Counted from the stretch's first letter, positions 49,600 through 59,198 are shown. The stretch is 64,000 nt of DNA from Dysosmobacter sp. Marseille-Q4140 (GCA_018228705.1 CP073694.1:2666001-2730000), one strand, 5' to 3'. Numbers and translations: made by a program. The notes: generated by a model not told the origin, from the letters alone.

Positions 49600-50288
49600 C
49601 ACAGGAACGATAAAATCAGCAGCGCCACGATCACGGCGCCCACCACGCCCCAGAAGCCGATGCCGTCCTTTTTGTCCGCAGGCGGCAGCTCCATGGCGGA
49701 GGGCTTGGCCCGCAGGGCATCCTCGGAGTCCCCGCCGTCCTCCACGATGCGCAGGGAGGGGAACAGGTCCCGGTCCAGATGGGCGGTCAGATACTGGGCG
49801 GCGCTGTCCGTCAGGTTCCGCCGCAGCAGAACCGTGGTGGCGCTCCCCACCTGCAGCAGCATCTGGGCCTGCTCCCGGGTCATGCCGCAGAAGCGGACCA
49901 GTTGGTCCGCGCTCCGCTTGTCGGCGTAATACTGGCTGCCGGCCACCACAGCGTACCGCCGTCCCCGGGGCGGCACCGTGGGAAGGGGACAGCCGCAGAC
50001 CGGGCAGACGGTTCCGTCCACGCTGCGCCCGCAGCAGGGACAGGTATCCGGCGGCGTGTAGACCGGGGCTGCCGGCGGGGCCTCTTCGGGCTCTCTGCCC
50101 AGCAGCACGTAGTCCGCGGACACGTGCAGCGCCTCACACAGCGCCGCGATGGTGGCGGCGTCCGGCGCGGTCTGGCCGCTCTCCCATTTGCTCACCGCCT
50201 GTCGGGTGACGCCCACCAGTTCCCCCAGCTGCTCCTGGGTCAATCCCGCGGCCTTGCGCACCGCGGCGATCCGGTCCTTCAGTTCCAT
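49599..50288 (-). CDS. XRE regulator with zinc ribbon and C-terminal membrane anchor
   Basis: A 229-residue protein: N-terminal Cro/C1 helix-turn-helix (about residues 6-60: IAAVRKAAGLTQEQLGELVGVTRQAVSKWESGQ), a four-Cys zinc ribbon (CPCCG and CPVCG, about 83-100), a globular middle and a C-terminal membrane helix (about 210-229: FWGVVGAVIVALLILSFL). This predicts a membrane-bound transcription factor. ATG 50288 follows GGGAGGGAA. It is coupled to the small membrane protein downstream. Confidence 0.82.
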   Translation of the reverse strand: MELKDRIAAVRKAAGLTQEQLGELVGVTRQAVSKWESGQTAPDAATIAALCEALHVSADYVLLGREPEEAPPAAPVYTPPDTCPCCGRSVDGTVCPVCGCPLPTVPPRGRRYAVVAGSQYYADKRSADQLVRFCGMTREQAQMLLQVGSATTVLLRRNLTDSAAQYLTAHLDRDLFPSLRIVEDGGDSEDALRAKPSAMELPPADKKDGIGFWGVVGAVIVALLILSFL

Positions 50289-50417
50289 TGGAAATTCCCT
50301 CCCTCTCATTTCGATTCCATCATAGCAAAAAGCTCGTTTCCTGACAAGCGACCGGGAAAAACATCCTGTCAACCCTCTGTTGACAAGCCCTCCGGCAGGG
50401 AAAAATCCCCCGGCCCC

Positions 50418-50446
50418 TTGACACACCGGACAAATCCTGATAATAT
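50418..50446 (+). promoter_or_regulatory. Sigma-A promoter of the cysE-cysS T-box transcript
   Basis: TTGACA (50418-50423), 17-base spacer, TAATAT (50441-50446). Confidence 0.85.
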
Positions 50447-50459
50447 GCTAAGGTAAATT

Positions 50460-50682
50460 GAATAGCGCGATGATCGGGAAGAGTATCGGCATACCCAAAG
50501 AACAGAGAGGGCGCGTCACCGGCTGCAAGCGTGCCTGCGGAGGGAGCTGTGAAAGTGCGCCCGGGAGCGCGGGGGATGTGGAAGCCCCCCGACCGGCCCC
50601 CGTCACAGGGCCTCCTTGAGTGATAAAAGAGAGTGGAACCGCGATTCGTCGCCTCTCGTACTTTGGTACGGGAGGCGCTTTT
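50460..50682 (+). promoter_or_regulatory. T-box leader (cysteine tRNA sensing) upstream of cysE-cysS
   Basis: The T-box core AGAGTGGAACCGCG lies at 50630-50643, preceded by a stem I region with an AGAGAGGG element near 50507. Terminator stem GCCTCTCGTAC / GTACGGGAGGC at 50651-50676 and GCTTTT follow. The downstream genes are for cysteine synthesis and charging, so tRNA-Cys is the expected ligand; several TGC triplets exist in the leader and I did not fix the specifier. Confidence 0.88.
50651..50682 (+). terminator. T-box conditional terminator before cysE
   Basis: Eleven-bp stem with a TTTG loop and a short T run, directly after the T-box core. Confidence 0.88.
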
Positions 50683-50718
50683 GTTTGCCCCCCGGCCGGC
50701 ACAAGGAGAAATGCAACT

Positions 50719-51387
50719 ATGGCAAAACGCGTTACCCGTCTGGGCGGCCTTCTGGCCGCCTATCAGCGCCGCGACCCCGCGGCCCGCAGCAAGCTGGAGA
50801 TCTTCCTGCTCTACCCCGGCGTCCACGCCATCCTCTACCACCGCCTGGCTCACTGGCTGTATGTCCACCGCCGGTTCTTCCTGGCCCGGTGCGTGTCCCA
50901 GTGGAGCCGGTTCTGGACCGGCATCGAGATCCACCCCGGCGCCACCATCGGCCACCGGCTGGTCATCGACCACGGTATGGGCATCATCATCGGCGAGACC
51001 GCCGAGATCGGAGACGACTGCCTGCTCTACCAGGGCGTGACCCTGGGCGGAACGGGAAAGGATAAGGGCAAGCGCCACCCCACCCTGGGCGACAACGTGC
51101 TGGTGGGCTCCGGCGCCAAGGTGCTGGGTCCCTTCATGGTGGGCGACAACGCCCGCATCGCCGCCGGCGCCGTGGTGCTGGGGGAAGTCCCGCCCAACTG
51201 CACCGCCGTGGGCGTGCCCGCCCGGATCGTCCGCTGCGCCGGAAAGCCCGTATACTTCGCCGACGACGTGGACCAGATCCACATGGCGGACCCGGTTCTG
51301 GAGGAGCTGGTGGCCATGTCCCGGCGGATCGAGGAACTGGAACAGGAAGTGCAAAAGCTGACCAATACGAAAGAGAGGACTGCCTGA
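50719..51387 (+). CDS. cysE: Serine O-acetyltransferase
   Basis: A 222-residue enzyme making O-acetylserine, the first step of cysteine synthesis. The C-terminal left-handed beta-helix of hexapeptide repeats (about residues 65-190) includes [24 protein letters not shown] and [24 protein letters not shown], with the catalytic histidine in IDHG. The N-terminal helical region is short, as in Gram-positive CysE. ATG 50719 follows AAGGAG. cysS starts one base after its stop. Confidence 0.95.
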   Translation: MAKRVTRLGGLLAAYQRRDPAARSKLEIFLLYPGVHAILYHRLAHWLYVHRRFFLARCVSQWSRFWTGIEIHPGATIGHRLVIDHGMGIIIGETAEIGDDCLLYQGVTLGGTGKDKGKRHPTLGDNVLVGSGAKVLGPFMVGDNARIAAGAVVLGEVPPNCTAVGVPARIVRCAGKPVYFADDVDQIHMADPVLEELVAMSRRIEELEQEVQKLTNTKERTA

Positions 51388-51388
51388 G

Positions 51389-52837
51389 ATGTATCTGTAC
51401 AATTCAGCCACCCATAAGAAAGAGGAATTTAAGACCCACACCCCCGGCCATGTGGAGATGTACACCTGCGGCCCCACGGTGTACCACTTCGCCCACATCG
51501 GGAACCTTCGCAGCTATATCATGGAAGACGTGCTGGAGAAGTACCTGCGCTACGCCGGGTACGACGTGAACCGGGTCATGAACATCACCGACGTGGGCCA
51601 CCTGACCTCCGACGCCGACGAGGGCGAGGACAAGATGCTCAAGGGCGCCCGGCGGGAGCACAAGACCGTCATGGAGATCGCCCAGTTCTACACCGACGCC
51701 TTCTTCTCCGACTGCGCCAAGCTGAACATCAAGACGCCGGACACCGTCCAGCCCGCCACCGGCTGCATCGACGAGTATATCAAGATTGTCTCCAAGCTGG
51801 TGGACACCGGCTATGCCTACCTCGCCGGCGGCAACGTGTATTTTGACACCTCCAAGCTGGACCATTACTACGTGTTCAACGACCACGACGAGGAGGATCT
51901 GGCCGTGGGCGTCCGGGAGGGTGTGGAGGAGGACACCAACAAGCGCAACAAGAACGACTTCGTCCTCTGGTTCACCAAGTCCAAGTTCGAGGACCAGGCC
52001 CTCAAGTGGGACTCTCCCTGGGGCGTGGGCTATCCCGGCTGGCACATCGAGTGCTCCGGCATCTCCATGAAGTACAACGGCGAGTATCTGGACCTCCACT
52101 GCGGCGGCGTGGACAACGCCTTCCCCCACCACACCAATGAGATCGCCCAGTCCGAGAGCTACCTGGGCCACCCCTGGTGCAAGCAGTGGTTCCACGTCCA
52201 CCACCTGAATACCAGCGACGGCAAGATGAGCAAGTCCAAGGGCGAGTTTTTGACCGTCTCCCTCCTGGAGGAGAAGGGCTACGATCCCCTGGCCTATCGG
52301 TTCTTCTGCCTCCAGAGCCACTACCGCAAGGCCCTGGTGTTCACCTGGGAGAACCTGGACAACGCCGTGGCGGCCTACGACAAGCTGATCGCCCGGATCG
52401 CCGCTCTCAAGCCCGAGGACGGCCCCGTGGACCAGGCCGTGTTCGATGAGTACAAGGCCAAGTTCCTCCAGCAGATGGGCAACGACCTCAACACCTCCAT
52501 GGGTATCACCGCCGTGTACGACGCATTGAAGGCAAAGACCAATGACGCCACCCGTCTGGCTCTGATCGGCGACTATGACACCGTGCTGTCCCTGAGCCTT
52601 CTGGAAAAGGCGGCGGCCAAGCGGGCGGAGGCTGCCAAGGCCACCACCACCCAGGCTTCGGGCGGCTATACCGTCACCGGCGAGGGCGACCCGGCCATCG
52701 ACGCGCTGGTCCTCCAGCGGTACGAGGCCAAGAAGGCCAAGAACTTCGCCGAGGCAGACCGCATCCGGGATGAGCTGAAGGCCCAGGGCATCGAGATCAT
52801 CGACACCAAGGGCGGCGCCAGCTGGAAGCGGATCTGA
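51389..52837 (+). CDS. cysS: Cysteinyl-tRNA synthetase
   Basis: A 482-residue class I synthetase. The zinc-ligand CGPTVY (about residues 28-33), HIGH-type FAHIGNLR (about 37-44), CSGISM, HTNEIAQSE and KMSKSKGEFLTV (about 270-281) are present. It is in an operon with cysE under a T-box, linking cysteine synthesis and charging to uncharged tRNA-Cys. A terminator follows. Confidence 0.97.
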   Translation: MYLYNSATHKKEEFKTHTPGHVEMYTCGPTVYHFAHIGNLRSYIMEDVLEKYLRYAGYDVNRVMNITDVGHLTSDADEGEDKMLKGARREHKTVMEIAQFYTDAFFSDCAKLNIKTPDTVQPATGCIDEYIKIVSKLVDTGYAYLAGGNVYFDTSKLDHYYVFNDHDEEDLAVGVREGVEEDTNKRNKNDFVLWFTKSKFEDQALKWDSPWGVGYPGWHIECSGISMKYNGEYLDLHCGGVDNAFPHHTNEIAQSESYLGHPWCKQWFHVHHLNTSDGKMSKSKGEFLTVSLLEEKGYDPLAYRFFCLQSHYRKALVFTWENLDNAVAAYDKLIARIAALKPEDGPVDQAVFDEYKAKFLQQMGNDLNTSMGITAVYDALKAKTNDATRLALIGDYDTVLSLSLLEKAAAKRAEAAKATTTQASGGYTVTGEGDPAIDALVLQRYEAKKAKNFAEADRIRDELKAQGIEIIDTKGGASWKRI

Positions 52838-52861
52838 GCGGCTGCCATCCGAGATCAAAAA

Positions 52862-52895
52862 GGACCGCGGGCATTTGCCCGCGGTCCCTTTTTTG
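52862..52895 (+). terminator. Terminator after cysS
   Basis: GGACCGCGGGC / GCCCGCGGTCC stem with an ATTT loop and six T residues. Confidence 0.92.
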
Positions 52896-52953
52896 ACCTT
52901 GGGAAACAAATGGAAAAAGTTTTCGCGCTTTTGGGGAAAAGCGGTGCTTTCCC

Positions 52954-52982
52954 TTGACAAAATTCGACAATTCTCCTATTAT
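52954..52982 (+). promoter_or_regulatory. Sigma-A promoter for the XRE-cupin regulator
   Basis: TTGACA (52954-52959), 17-base spacer, TATTAT (52977-52982). Confidence 0.88.
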
Positions 52983-53046
52983 AGGACCACTATTGCGCAG
53001 TATAATGGCACGTCACTGTAAGGATGTGCCGGAGGGAGAGGAACCC

Positions 53047-53601
53047 ATGGAATTGAACCGGGCGGTGGCGGAGAACATCAAGCGTATCCGCAAGACGAAA
53101 AAACTCAGCATGGAGCGGCTGGCCCAGGAGGCCGGCGTCTCCCGCAGCATGCTGGGTCAGATCGAGCGGGGAGAGGCTAACCCTTCCGTGGCCCTGCTGG
53201 GCAAGCTGGCGGCGGCGCTGAAGGTGCCCGCCGACGTGCTGCTGGAAAACGACGACTTTCAGTCCCTGCTGCTGGCCCGGGAACTGGACACCAAGCCCGT
53301 CCGCCTGGACGGCGGCAAGACGGTGCTGCGGCCCTCCTTCCCCTATGACGATGTGACCCGGCAGGAGAGCTTTTTCCTGGATCTGTACATCAGCGCCCAG
53401 TACGCCCCGGAGCCCTCGGTGCCCGGGTGCCTGTGCCACGCCACGGTGCTCTCCGGCACTGTGGGCCTGGAGGCGGAGGAGCAGACCTTCCAGCTGCTGG
53501 AGCGGGACGCCCTGCGGTTCGCCGCAGACCGGCCCTACCGCTTCTCCAACCAGACCAGCGCCAGCGCCAGGCTGCTGCTGGTATACCGCTATTTGAAATA
53601 A
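53047..53601 (+). CDS. XRE-cupin transcriptional regulator
   Basis: A 184-residue regulator joining a Cro/C1 helix-turn-helix (about residues 9-63: IKRIRKTKKLSMERLAQEAGVSRSMLGQIERG) to a C-terminal small-molecule-binding cupin (about 110-180; HATVLSGTVGLEAEEQTFQLLERDALRF). Such proteins sense metabolites and often control neighbouring genes; here an acetyltransferase and a 50-residue membrane peptide follow within 15 bases. ATG 53047 follows GGAGGGAGAGG. Confidence 0.92.
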   Translation: MELNRAVAENIKRIRKTKKLSMERLAQEAGVSRSMLGQIERGEANPSVALLGKLAAALKVPADVLLENDDFQSLLLARELDTKPVRLDGGKTVLRPSFPYDDVTRQESFFLDLYISAQYAPEPSVPGCLCHATVLSGTVGLEAEEQTFQLLERDALRFAADRPYRFSNQTSASARLLLVYRYLK

Positions 53602-53614
53602 GGAGACTTGCCCC

Positions 53615-54097
53615 ATGACCATCCGCACTGCGACTATGACCGATCTCCGGGCCGTCACGGACCTGGAGGCTGCCTGCTTCCCCGCCGCCGAGGCTGCCAC
53701 GGAGGCGGACTTTGCCGCAAGGCTCTCGGCCTATCCGGACCATTTCTGGCTGCTGGAGGAGGACGGGGAGCTGATCTCTTTCATCGACGGTATGGTGACC
53801 GACGAACCGACCCTCCGGGATGAAATGTACGAAAACGCCGCCCTCCACGACGAGAGCGGCGCCTGGCAGATGATCTTCGGCGTCAACACCCGGCCGGACC
53901 GCCGGCGGCAGGGCTGCGCCGGGACGCTCATGGAGCGGGTGATCGCCGACGCCCGGGCCCAGGGCCGCAAGGGCTGCGTTCTCACCTGCAAGGCCGCCCT
54001 GGTCCACTACTACGAGAAATTCGGCTACGTCAGCGAGGGCCGCTCCGCCTCCACCCACGGCGGCGTGGAGTGGTACGACATGCGGCTGACCTTTTGA
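53615..54097 (+). CDS. GNAT family N-acetyltransferase (AANAT-like)
   Basis: A 160-residue acetyltransferase. The acetyl-CoA loop is RPDRRRQGCAGTLMERVIADA (about residues 91-111), and the C-terminus ALVHYYEKFGYVSEGRSAS resembles arylalkylamine N-acetyltransferase-like bacterial proteins. The substrate is unknown. It starts 13 bases after the XRE-cupin gene, suggesting its expression is controlled by that regulator. Confidence 0.85.
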   Translation: MTIRTATMTDLRAVTDLEAACFPAAEAATEADFAARLSAYPDHFWLLEEDGELISFIDGMVTDEPTLRDEMYENAALHDESGAWQMIFGVNTRPDRRRQGCAGTLMERVIADARAQGRKGCVLTCKAALVHYYEKFGYVSEGRSASTHGGVEWYDMRLTF

Positions 54098-54111
54098 AAG
54101 GGGAGAGGGAC

Positions 54112-54264
54112 ATGAGTGATCCGCGCAGGCGCCGCAGCGCCGCAGGGGGCCTGACCCTGCTGGCGGCCGCCGGGTACATTTGCTGGAAAGGGCTGAAAGC
54201 GGTGGATCGCCGCCTGGAACAGCGACGGAACAAGACTCCCGGACAGGAGAAACAGCGCCCCTGA
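54112..54264 (+). CDS. 50-residue hypothetical membrane peptide
   Basis: A 50-residue protein with a basic N-terminus, one hydrophobic segment (about residues 12-25: GGLTLLAAAGYICWKG) and a polar C-terminal tail. ATG 54112 is preceded by AAGGGGAGAGGG. No family is recognised. It is 14 bases after the acetyltransferase and before a terminator, so it is the last gene of the XRE-cupin operon. Confidence 0.6.
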   Translation: MSDPRRRRSAAGGLTLLAAAGYICWKGLKAVDRRLEQRRNKTPGQEKQRP

Positions 54265-54270
54265 GGACGA

Positions 54271-54304
54271 CAAAGCGCCCGGCCATCCGGCCGGGCGCTT
54301 TTCC
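54271..54304. terminator. Terminator between the 50-residue gene and the zinc-ribbon gene
   Basis: AAAGCGCCCGGCC / GGCCGGGCGCTTT stem with a four-base loop; serves both convergent genes. Confidence 0.9.
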
Positions 54305-54321
54305 TGCGCGGTCTGCGGAGA

Positions 54322-54741
54322 TCACTCGCCCATGGGGGCGCCGCAGTGGGGGCAGAACTTGCTGTCAGAGGCGGCACCGCAGATGGGGCAGGTGCGCTGG
54401 CCCTCCTCCGCCTGCACGAACTCGGCCTCTCCGGCCTCGTCGCTCTTGGCGGGTTTGCTGGCCTCCAGCTCGGCGATGCGGGCCTTGGCGGCGTTGACCG
54501 CCTCCACCAGTTCCCGCACGCCATCGGGGATCTCGCCCTCGTATTCGTTGACGAACCACTCGCCGATGGTACGGTAGGTCTTGTCGATCTCCCGCTGTTC
54601 GCCGGCGATGGCAACGCTGATCTTGGTCAGCTTGGCCACGTCCTTGGCCTTGTCCGCCGCCAGGAATGCCACGTCCTTGGCCTTGTCCGCCGCCACGGCG
54701 GCGATGTCAATGGTCTTTTTGCTCAGATCATCAAAATCCAT
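54322..54741 (-). CDS. Zinc-ribbon protein with helical repeats
   Basis: A 139-residue protein. The N-terminal half is a helical repeat region (VAADKAKDVAFLAADKAKDVAKL, a repeated AADKAKDVA unit), the middle is a coiled-coil-like stretch (VRELVEAVNAAKARIAELEA), and the C-terminus is a zinc ribbon (CPICG and CPHCG, about residues 117-134). Function unknown; zinc-ribbon proteins of this design are common in Clostridia. The start at 54741 follows AAAGGAG on the minus strand. It is a single gene. Confidence 0.78.
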   Translation of the reverse strand: MDFDDLSKKTIDIAAVAADKAKDVAFLAADKAKDVAKLTKISVAIAGEQREIDKTYRTIGEWFVNEYEGEIPDGVRELVEAVNAAKARIAELEASKPAKSDEAGEAEFVQAEEGQRTCPICGAASDSKFCPHCGAPMGE

Positions 54742-54851
54742 ATGGAAGAACTCCTTTCCTCTCCGCCGGGGACCGGCGGTATAGTGGGATCAGCCGCTTG
54801 CCATCAGTATACCCCACTTTGACGCTTTGCGCAACTGAAATCCCAACTTGT

Positions 54852-56363
54852 TTACAGTTCGTTTTCTTCCCAGCGCATGGACCGCTCCACTGCCCGGCGC
54901 CAGCGGCGGTAATCGGCGTCGCAGGCGGCCTCGTCCCGCCGGGGCAGGAACACGTGCTGGCTGCGGCGCAGCCCCTCCAGCTGGCTGAGGTCGCTCCACA
55001 CCCCGGCGGCCAGGCCCGCCAGCGCCGCCGCACCGAAGGCGGTGGTCTCCACCTGGTCCGGCCGGTCCACCGGCAGCCGCAGCAGGTCCGCCTGGGTCTG
55101 CATCATGATGTCGCTGACGCTGGCGCCGCCGTCCACCCGCAGCGTGGTGATGGGGCAGGGGGCGTCGGCGTTCATGGCCCGGACCAGGTCCGTCACCTGG
55201 AAGGCGATGGCGTCCAGCACCGCCCGGGCGATGTGGGCCCGGGTGGAGCCCCGGGTGAGGCCCACGATGGTGCCCCGGGCGTACATGTCCCAGTAGGGGG
55301 CGCCAAGGCCCGTGAAGGCCGGCACCAGCACCACGCCGCCGGCGTCCGGCACGCTCTCTGCCAGCCGGTCGCACTCCGGGGCGGAGGCGATGATCCCCAG
55401 CTCGTCCCGGAGCCACTGGATGGCGCTGCCGGCGTTGAACACGCTGCCCTCCAGGGCGTACGTGGTCTTTCCTCCCACGGTCCAGGCGGCGGAGGTCACC
55501 AGTCCCGCCCGGGAGACCACCGGCTCCGCCCCCACGTTCATCAGCGTGAAGCAGCCGGTGCCGTAGGTGTTCTTGGCCTGGCCGGGGGCGAAGCACCCCT
55601 GGCCGAACAGGGCGGCCGCCTGGTCTCCGGCGCTGCCGCAGATGGGGATGCCCGCCAGGTCCTCCAGACCCGGCAGACCCGGCGCCACGGTGCCGTAGAT
55701 CTCACTGTTGGAGCAGGGACGGGGCAGCAGCGCCATGGGGATCTCCAGAGCGCGGCAGAGGTCCTCGTCCCACTGGAGGGTGTGGATGTTGAAGAGCATG
55801 GTGCGGGAGGCGTTGGAGTGGTCCGTCACGTGGGCCTTGCCGCCGGTCAGGTTCCAGATCAGCCAGCTGTCCACGGTGCCGGCGCACAGCTCTCCCCGCT
55901 CCGCCCGCTCCCGGACGCCGGGCACGTTGTCCAGGATCCAGCGGATCTTGGTGCCGGAGAAGTAGGCGTCGATCAGAAGGCCCGTCTTTTCCCGCACCGT
56001 CTCCCCCAGGCCCCGGGCGCTTAGCTGGTCGCACAGAGGCGCCGTCCGGCGGCACTGCCAGACGATGGCATTGTATACCGGGGTGCCGGTACGGCGGTCC
56101 CAGAGGATGGTGGTCTCCCGCTGATTGGTGATGCCGATGGCGGAGATGGCCTTGGGGTCGATGTGGGCGGTGTCCACCGCCTCCGTCAGGGCCCGGACGG
56201 TGGTGGTCCAGATCTCCATGGGATCGTGCTCCACCCAGCCGGGCCGGGGGTAGATCTGGCGGAAGGGGTGCTGGGCCCGGGCGGCGATCTCGCCGCTGCG
56301 GCGGAACAAAATGGCCCGGGAACTGGTGGTCCCCTGGTCCAGGGCAATGACAAAGGGCTCCAT
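54852..56363 (-). CDS. glpK: Glycerol kinase
   Basis: A 503-residue FGGY-family kinase phosphorylating glycerol to glycerol-3-phosphate. Motifs: [10 protein letters not shown] (residues 9-18), ITNQRETT near 78-85, and [11 protein letters not shown] near 268-278 in the C-terminal ATPase half; ends RWEENEL. Length is normal. The start at 56363 follows GAGGAGG on the minus strand. No glpF, glpD or glpP lies beside it here. It provides glycerol-3-phosphate that also feeds phospholipid synthesis. Confidence 0.97.
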   Translation of the reverse strand: MEPFVIALDQGTTSSRAILFRRSGEIAARAQHPFRQIYPRPGWVEHDPMEIWTTTVRALTEAVDTAHIDPKAISAIGITNQRETTILWDRRTGTPVYNAIVWQCRRTAPLCDQLSARGLGETVREKTGLLIDAYFSGTKIRWILDNVPGVRERAERGELCAGTVDSWLIWNLTGGKAHVTDHSNASRTMLFNIHTLQWDEDLCRALEIPMALLPRPCSNSEIYGTVAPGLPGLEDLAGIPICGSAGDQAAALFGQGCFAPGQAKNTYGTGCFTLMNVGAEPVVSRAGLVTSAAWTVGGKTTYALEGSVFNAGSAIQWLRDELGIIASAPECDRLAESVPDAGGVVLVPAFTGLGAPYWDMYARGTIVGLTRGSTRAHIARAVLDAIAFQVTDLVRAMNADAPCPITTLRVDGGASVSDIMMQTQADLLRLPVDRPDQVETTAFGAAALAGLAAGVWSDLSQLEGLRRSQHVFLPRRDEAACDADYRRWRRAVERSMRWEENEL

Positions 56364-56482
56364 GGCGTCAGCCTCCTCTGGTGTAAATCGCCGGGGCGTG
56401 GTAAAATAGGGGCAGGAGAGCGCAGAATGGGAGAGCGGCCCGGCCGTTTTCCCCAGTATATCACAAGGAGGTCCGGTTTTCC

Positions 56483-57418
56483 ATGGAGAGATACGAATTT
56501 ACCTTCCCCTCTGCAGACGGTGTCACCGCCATCCACGCGGTGGAGTGGGTGCCGGAGGGCCCGGTCCGGGCGGTGCTGGTGGTGTCCCACGGTGTGGCAG
56601 AGTATATCCTGCGGTACAGGGGGCTGGCGGAGTACCTGACGGAGCGGGGCTTCGCCGTGGCGGGCCACGACCATCTGGGCCACGGCACCTCCGTGGCGGA
56701 GGGCCGTCCCCGGCTGTACTTCGGGAAGAAGGGCAGCTGGAACGATGTGGTGGCGGACCTGTATGAGCGGCGGCAGCTGGCGGGGCGGCGGTTCCCCGGC
56801 GTGCCGGTGTTTCTGATGGGCCACTCCATGGGCTCCTTCCTGGCCAGGACGTACCTGATCCGCTATCCCGGCACGGTCCAGGGAGCCATCCTCATGGGCA
56901 CGGGCCAGATGCCCCCGGCCCTGGTGGCGGCAGGCCGGGCCATTGCCGCCCGGGAGATCCGCAAGGTGGGGGAGGACCACTCCAGCCCCGTGGTGATGCA
57001 GCTGGCCTTCGGCGCCTACAACAAGCGCTTCGCCCCCAACCGCACGGGCTTCGACTGGCTGAGTCTGGATCCGGGCAATGTGGACCGCTACCTGGCGGAC
57101 CCCCTGTGCGGGGGAGACCCCACTGTGGGGCTGTTCCGGGAGATGCTCTCCGGCATCGCCTTCATCAGCAAGCAGGCCAACCTGAAAAAGATGAATCTCA
57201 ACACCCCGGTCCTTTTTATCTCCGGGGCGGAAGACCCGGTGGGCGACTGTAGTAAGGGCGTGGAGCGGGCCGCCGCCTCTTTCCGGCGTGCCGGTGTTCG
57301 GGATGTGACGGTGAAGCTGTACCCCCAGCTGCGCCACGAGATCCTCCAGGAGGCGGAGGCGCCCCAGGTCTGTGAGGACCTGTACCAATGGCTCTGCGGC
57401 AAGCTGCCGGAGGCGTGA
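56483..57418 (+). CDS. Alpha/beta hydrolase (lysophospholipase / monoacylglycerol lipase type)
   Basis: A 311-residue serine hydrolase of the Hydrolase_4 family. The nucleophile elbow is GHSMGS (about residues 112-117), with [24 protein letters not shown] near 35-58 and the acidic residue in [10 protein letters not shown] near 248-257; the histidine is probably in QLRHEILQE. It may cleave monoacylglycerols or lysolipids, which would fit the divergent neighbour glpK, but that is inference. Start ATG 56483 follows AAGGAGG. Confidence 0.88.
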   Translation: MERYEFTFPSADGVTAIHAVEWVPEGPVRAVLVVSHGVAEYILRYRGLAEYLTERGFAVAGHDHLGHGTSVAEGRPRLYFGKKGSWNDVVADLYERRQLAGRRFPGVPVFLMGHSMGSFLARTYLIRYPGTVQGAILMGTGQMPPALVAAGRAIAAREIRKVGEDHSSPVVMQLAFGAYNKRFAPNRTGFDWLSLDPGNVDRYLADPLCGGDPTVGLFREMLSGIAFISKQANLKKMNLNTPVLFISGAEDPVGDCSKGVERAAASFRRAGVRDVTVKLYPQLRHEILQEAEAPQVCEDLYQWLCGKLPEA

Positions 57419-57419
57419 T

Positions 57420-57941
57420 ATGATCATTTTGGAGACGGAGCGCTTGCGGCTGCGGGAGCTGACGGCGGAGGACCGCCCGGCCCTGTGCGCCATTTTGCAG
57501 GATGCGGAGGTGATGTACGCCTACGCTCACGCCTTCTCCGACCGGGAAGTGGACGACTGGCTCCAAAACCAGCTGGATCGCTACCGCCGGGACGGCTTTG
57601 GGCTATGGGCCGTGGTGCGAAAGTCCGACGGCGCCGTCATCGGCCAGTGCGGCCTCACCTGGCAGCAGTGGGGAGAGCGCCGGGTTTTAGAGGTGGGATA
57701 CCTCTTCCGCCGCGCCGCCTGGCACCAGGGCTATGCAGCGGAGGCCGCCCGGGCCTGCCGGGATTACGCCTTCTTGGTCCTGGGGGCGGCGGAGGTATTC
57801 TCCATCATCCGGGATAACAATGGGCCCTCCCGCCGGGTGGCGGAGCGCAACGGCATGGCGGTCCGGGGCGGCCTTGTGAAGCACTATTACGACCTGGAGA
57901 TGCCCCATGTGGTGTACAGCGTCCGCCGGGAGGAGATCTAG
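57420..57941 (+). CDS. GNAT family N-acetyltransferase (RimJ/RimL type)
   Basis: A 173-residue acetyltransferase beginning ILETERLRLRELTAEDRPAL, the usual opening of RimJ/RimL-like proteins. The acetyl-CoA loop region is RRAAWHQGYAAEAARACRDYAF (about residues 98-119), followed by NGPSRRVAERNGMAVRG. The substrate is unknown. It starts one base after the hydrolase stop, so they are an operon. Its stop overlaps that of the convergent gene in a shared CTAG. Confidence 0.9.
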   Translation: MIILETERLRLRELTAEDRPALCAILQDAEVMYAYAHAFSDREVDDWLQNQLDRYRRDGFGLWAVVRKSDGAVIGQCGLTWQQWGERRVLEVGYLFRRAAWHQGYAAEAARACRDYAFLVLGAAEVFSIIRDNNGPSRRVAERNGMAVRGGLVKHYYDLEMPHVVYSVRREEI

Positions 57942-58465
57942 GCGGCCGCCCCCAGCCGCAGGCACTCCGGGTCCCCGGTCTGCCGCAGCAGCGCGGCGGA
58001 GACCACGCCGTCGGCGGTGGTCACCAGCAGCAGGACATAGGTGAGCCAGGGCGGCATGGCCGCCAGCGCCGGCGCCAGCAGGGCCTGGAGCGGCGACAGG
58101 GCCGCCGCGGTCAGAAAGCCCCAGGCCAGGGTGAAGGGCAGGCATACCCGCCCACGGAGGTTCCAGCGCACCTGGGAGTAGTCCCAGAACCGGACTCCCA
58201 GCAGCCGGTCGTACAGCAGGTGGACCACATATTCCACCGCCGTGGCGGTCAGCGCCCCCCACAGGGCCAAGGACCAAAAGGTGCCGGTGAGGCCCGGCGG
58301 CAGCGCCAGCACGGCCAGGGCTCCCAGGCCGTACACCGGGCACAGGGGCAGCAGCAAAAAACACTTCCTGGTCTGCCGGGGCGACGCCGTGGCGGCGGCA
58401 TAGCCCTTTTCCAGCAGATACCCCAGGAAGCTGTATGTCCAGAACACCCACAGCCAGTATCCCAC
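57938..58465 (-). CDS. CmpB-like putative ABC transporter type IV membrane protein
   Basis: A 175-residue integral membrane protein of the ABC_trans_CmpB (PF06541-like) type, with about five helices and the typical segment VEYVVHLLYDRLLGVRFWDYSQVRWNLRGRVCLPFTLAWG (about residues 78-117). Members are annotated as putative ABC transporters, but no ATPase is present and the role is unclear. GTG 58465 is seven bases after GGAGG; ATG 58471 would leave a spacing of only one base. Confidence 0.78.
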   Translation of the reverse strand: MGYWLWVFWTYSFLGYLLEKGYAAATASPRQTRKCFLLLPLCPVYGLGALAVLALPPGLTGTFWSLALWGALTATAVEYVVHLLYDRLLGVRFWDYSQVRWNLRGRVCLPFTLAWGFLTAAALSPLQALLAPALAAMPPWLTYVLLLVTTADGVVSAALLRQTGDPECLRLGAAA

Positions 58466-58583
58466 GCACATTCCTCCGTTTCTCCCCGTCAGTGTTCCCG
58501 GAAGGGAGCGCTTCATACCCCCATTGCGCGGCGGGGCGCGGGGTGATATAATCGCATCAGCATGATGGAAGGGAGGCGGTCCC

Positions 58584-59156
58584 ATGGCGGACACCTGGGA
58601 GGGCCTGCGGCAGGAGTGCCTGGCCTGTCAGGGCTGCGCCCTGGCCCAGACGCGGACCAATGTGGTCTTTGGCGACGGCGCCACCGACGCCAAGATCCTG
58701 CTGGTGGGAGAGGGCCCCGGCCAGCACGAGGACGAGCAGGGCGTGCCCTTCGTAGGCAAGGCCGGCATGCTGCTGGACGATATGCTGGAGATCATCGGCC
58801 TGGACCGCACCAAGGTCTATATCGCCAACATCGTCAAGTGCCGCCCGCCGGGCAACCGGGACCCGCTGAACGTGGAGCAGGACGCCTGCATCGGCTTTCT
58901 CCGGCGGCAGACGGCCCTGCTGCGGCCCAAGATCCTCATCTGCCTGGGCCGCATCGCCGCCAAGGCCATCATCGACGAGAACTTCCGCATCACCAGCCAG
59001 CACGGCCAGTGGTTCACCCGGGGCGGCGTCCAGATGACCGCTATCTACCACCCGGCGGCCCTGCTGCGGGATGTGAACAAGCGGCCGGAGACCTTCGAGG
59101 ACCTCAAGAGCATCCAGGCCAAGGTCCGGGAGCTGTTCGGCCCCGACGGTCCGTAA
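58584..59156 (+). CDS. Uracil-DNA glycosylase, family 4 (iron-sulfur type)
   Basis: A 190-residue DNA repair enzyme removing uracil from DNA. Iron-sulfur cysteines are visible in CLACQGC (about residues 12-18), KCRPP (about 84-88) and an interval expected for the fourth; catalytic motifs are GEGPGQHEDEQGVPFVGKAG (about 42-61) and the C-terminal YHPAALLR (about 154-161). Start ATG 58584 follows GGGAGG. A terminator follows. Confidence 0.94.
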   Translation: MADTWEGLRQECLACQGCALAQTRTNVVFGDGATDAKILLVGEGPGQHEDEQGVPFVGKAGMLLDDMLEIIGLDRTKVYIANIVKCRPPGNRDPLNVEQDACIGFLRRQTALLRPKILICLGRIAAKAIIDENFRITSQHGQWFTRGGVQMTAIYHPAALLRDVNKRPETFEDLKSIQAKVRELFGPDGP

Positions 59157-59162
59157 AGCACA

Positions 59163-59192
59163 CGGGGAGGCGCCGCCTCCCCGCTGTTTTTG
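59163..59192 (+). terminator. Terminator after uracil-DNA glycosylase
   Basis: GGGGAGGCG / CGCCTCCCC stem followed by GCTGTTTTT. Confidence 0.85.
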
Positions 59193-59198
59193 AGTTAA

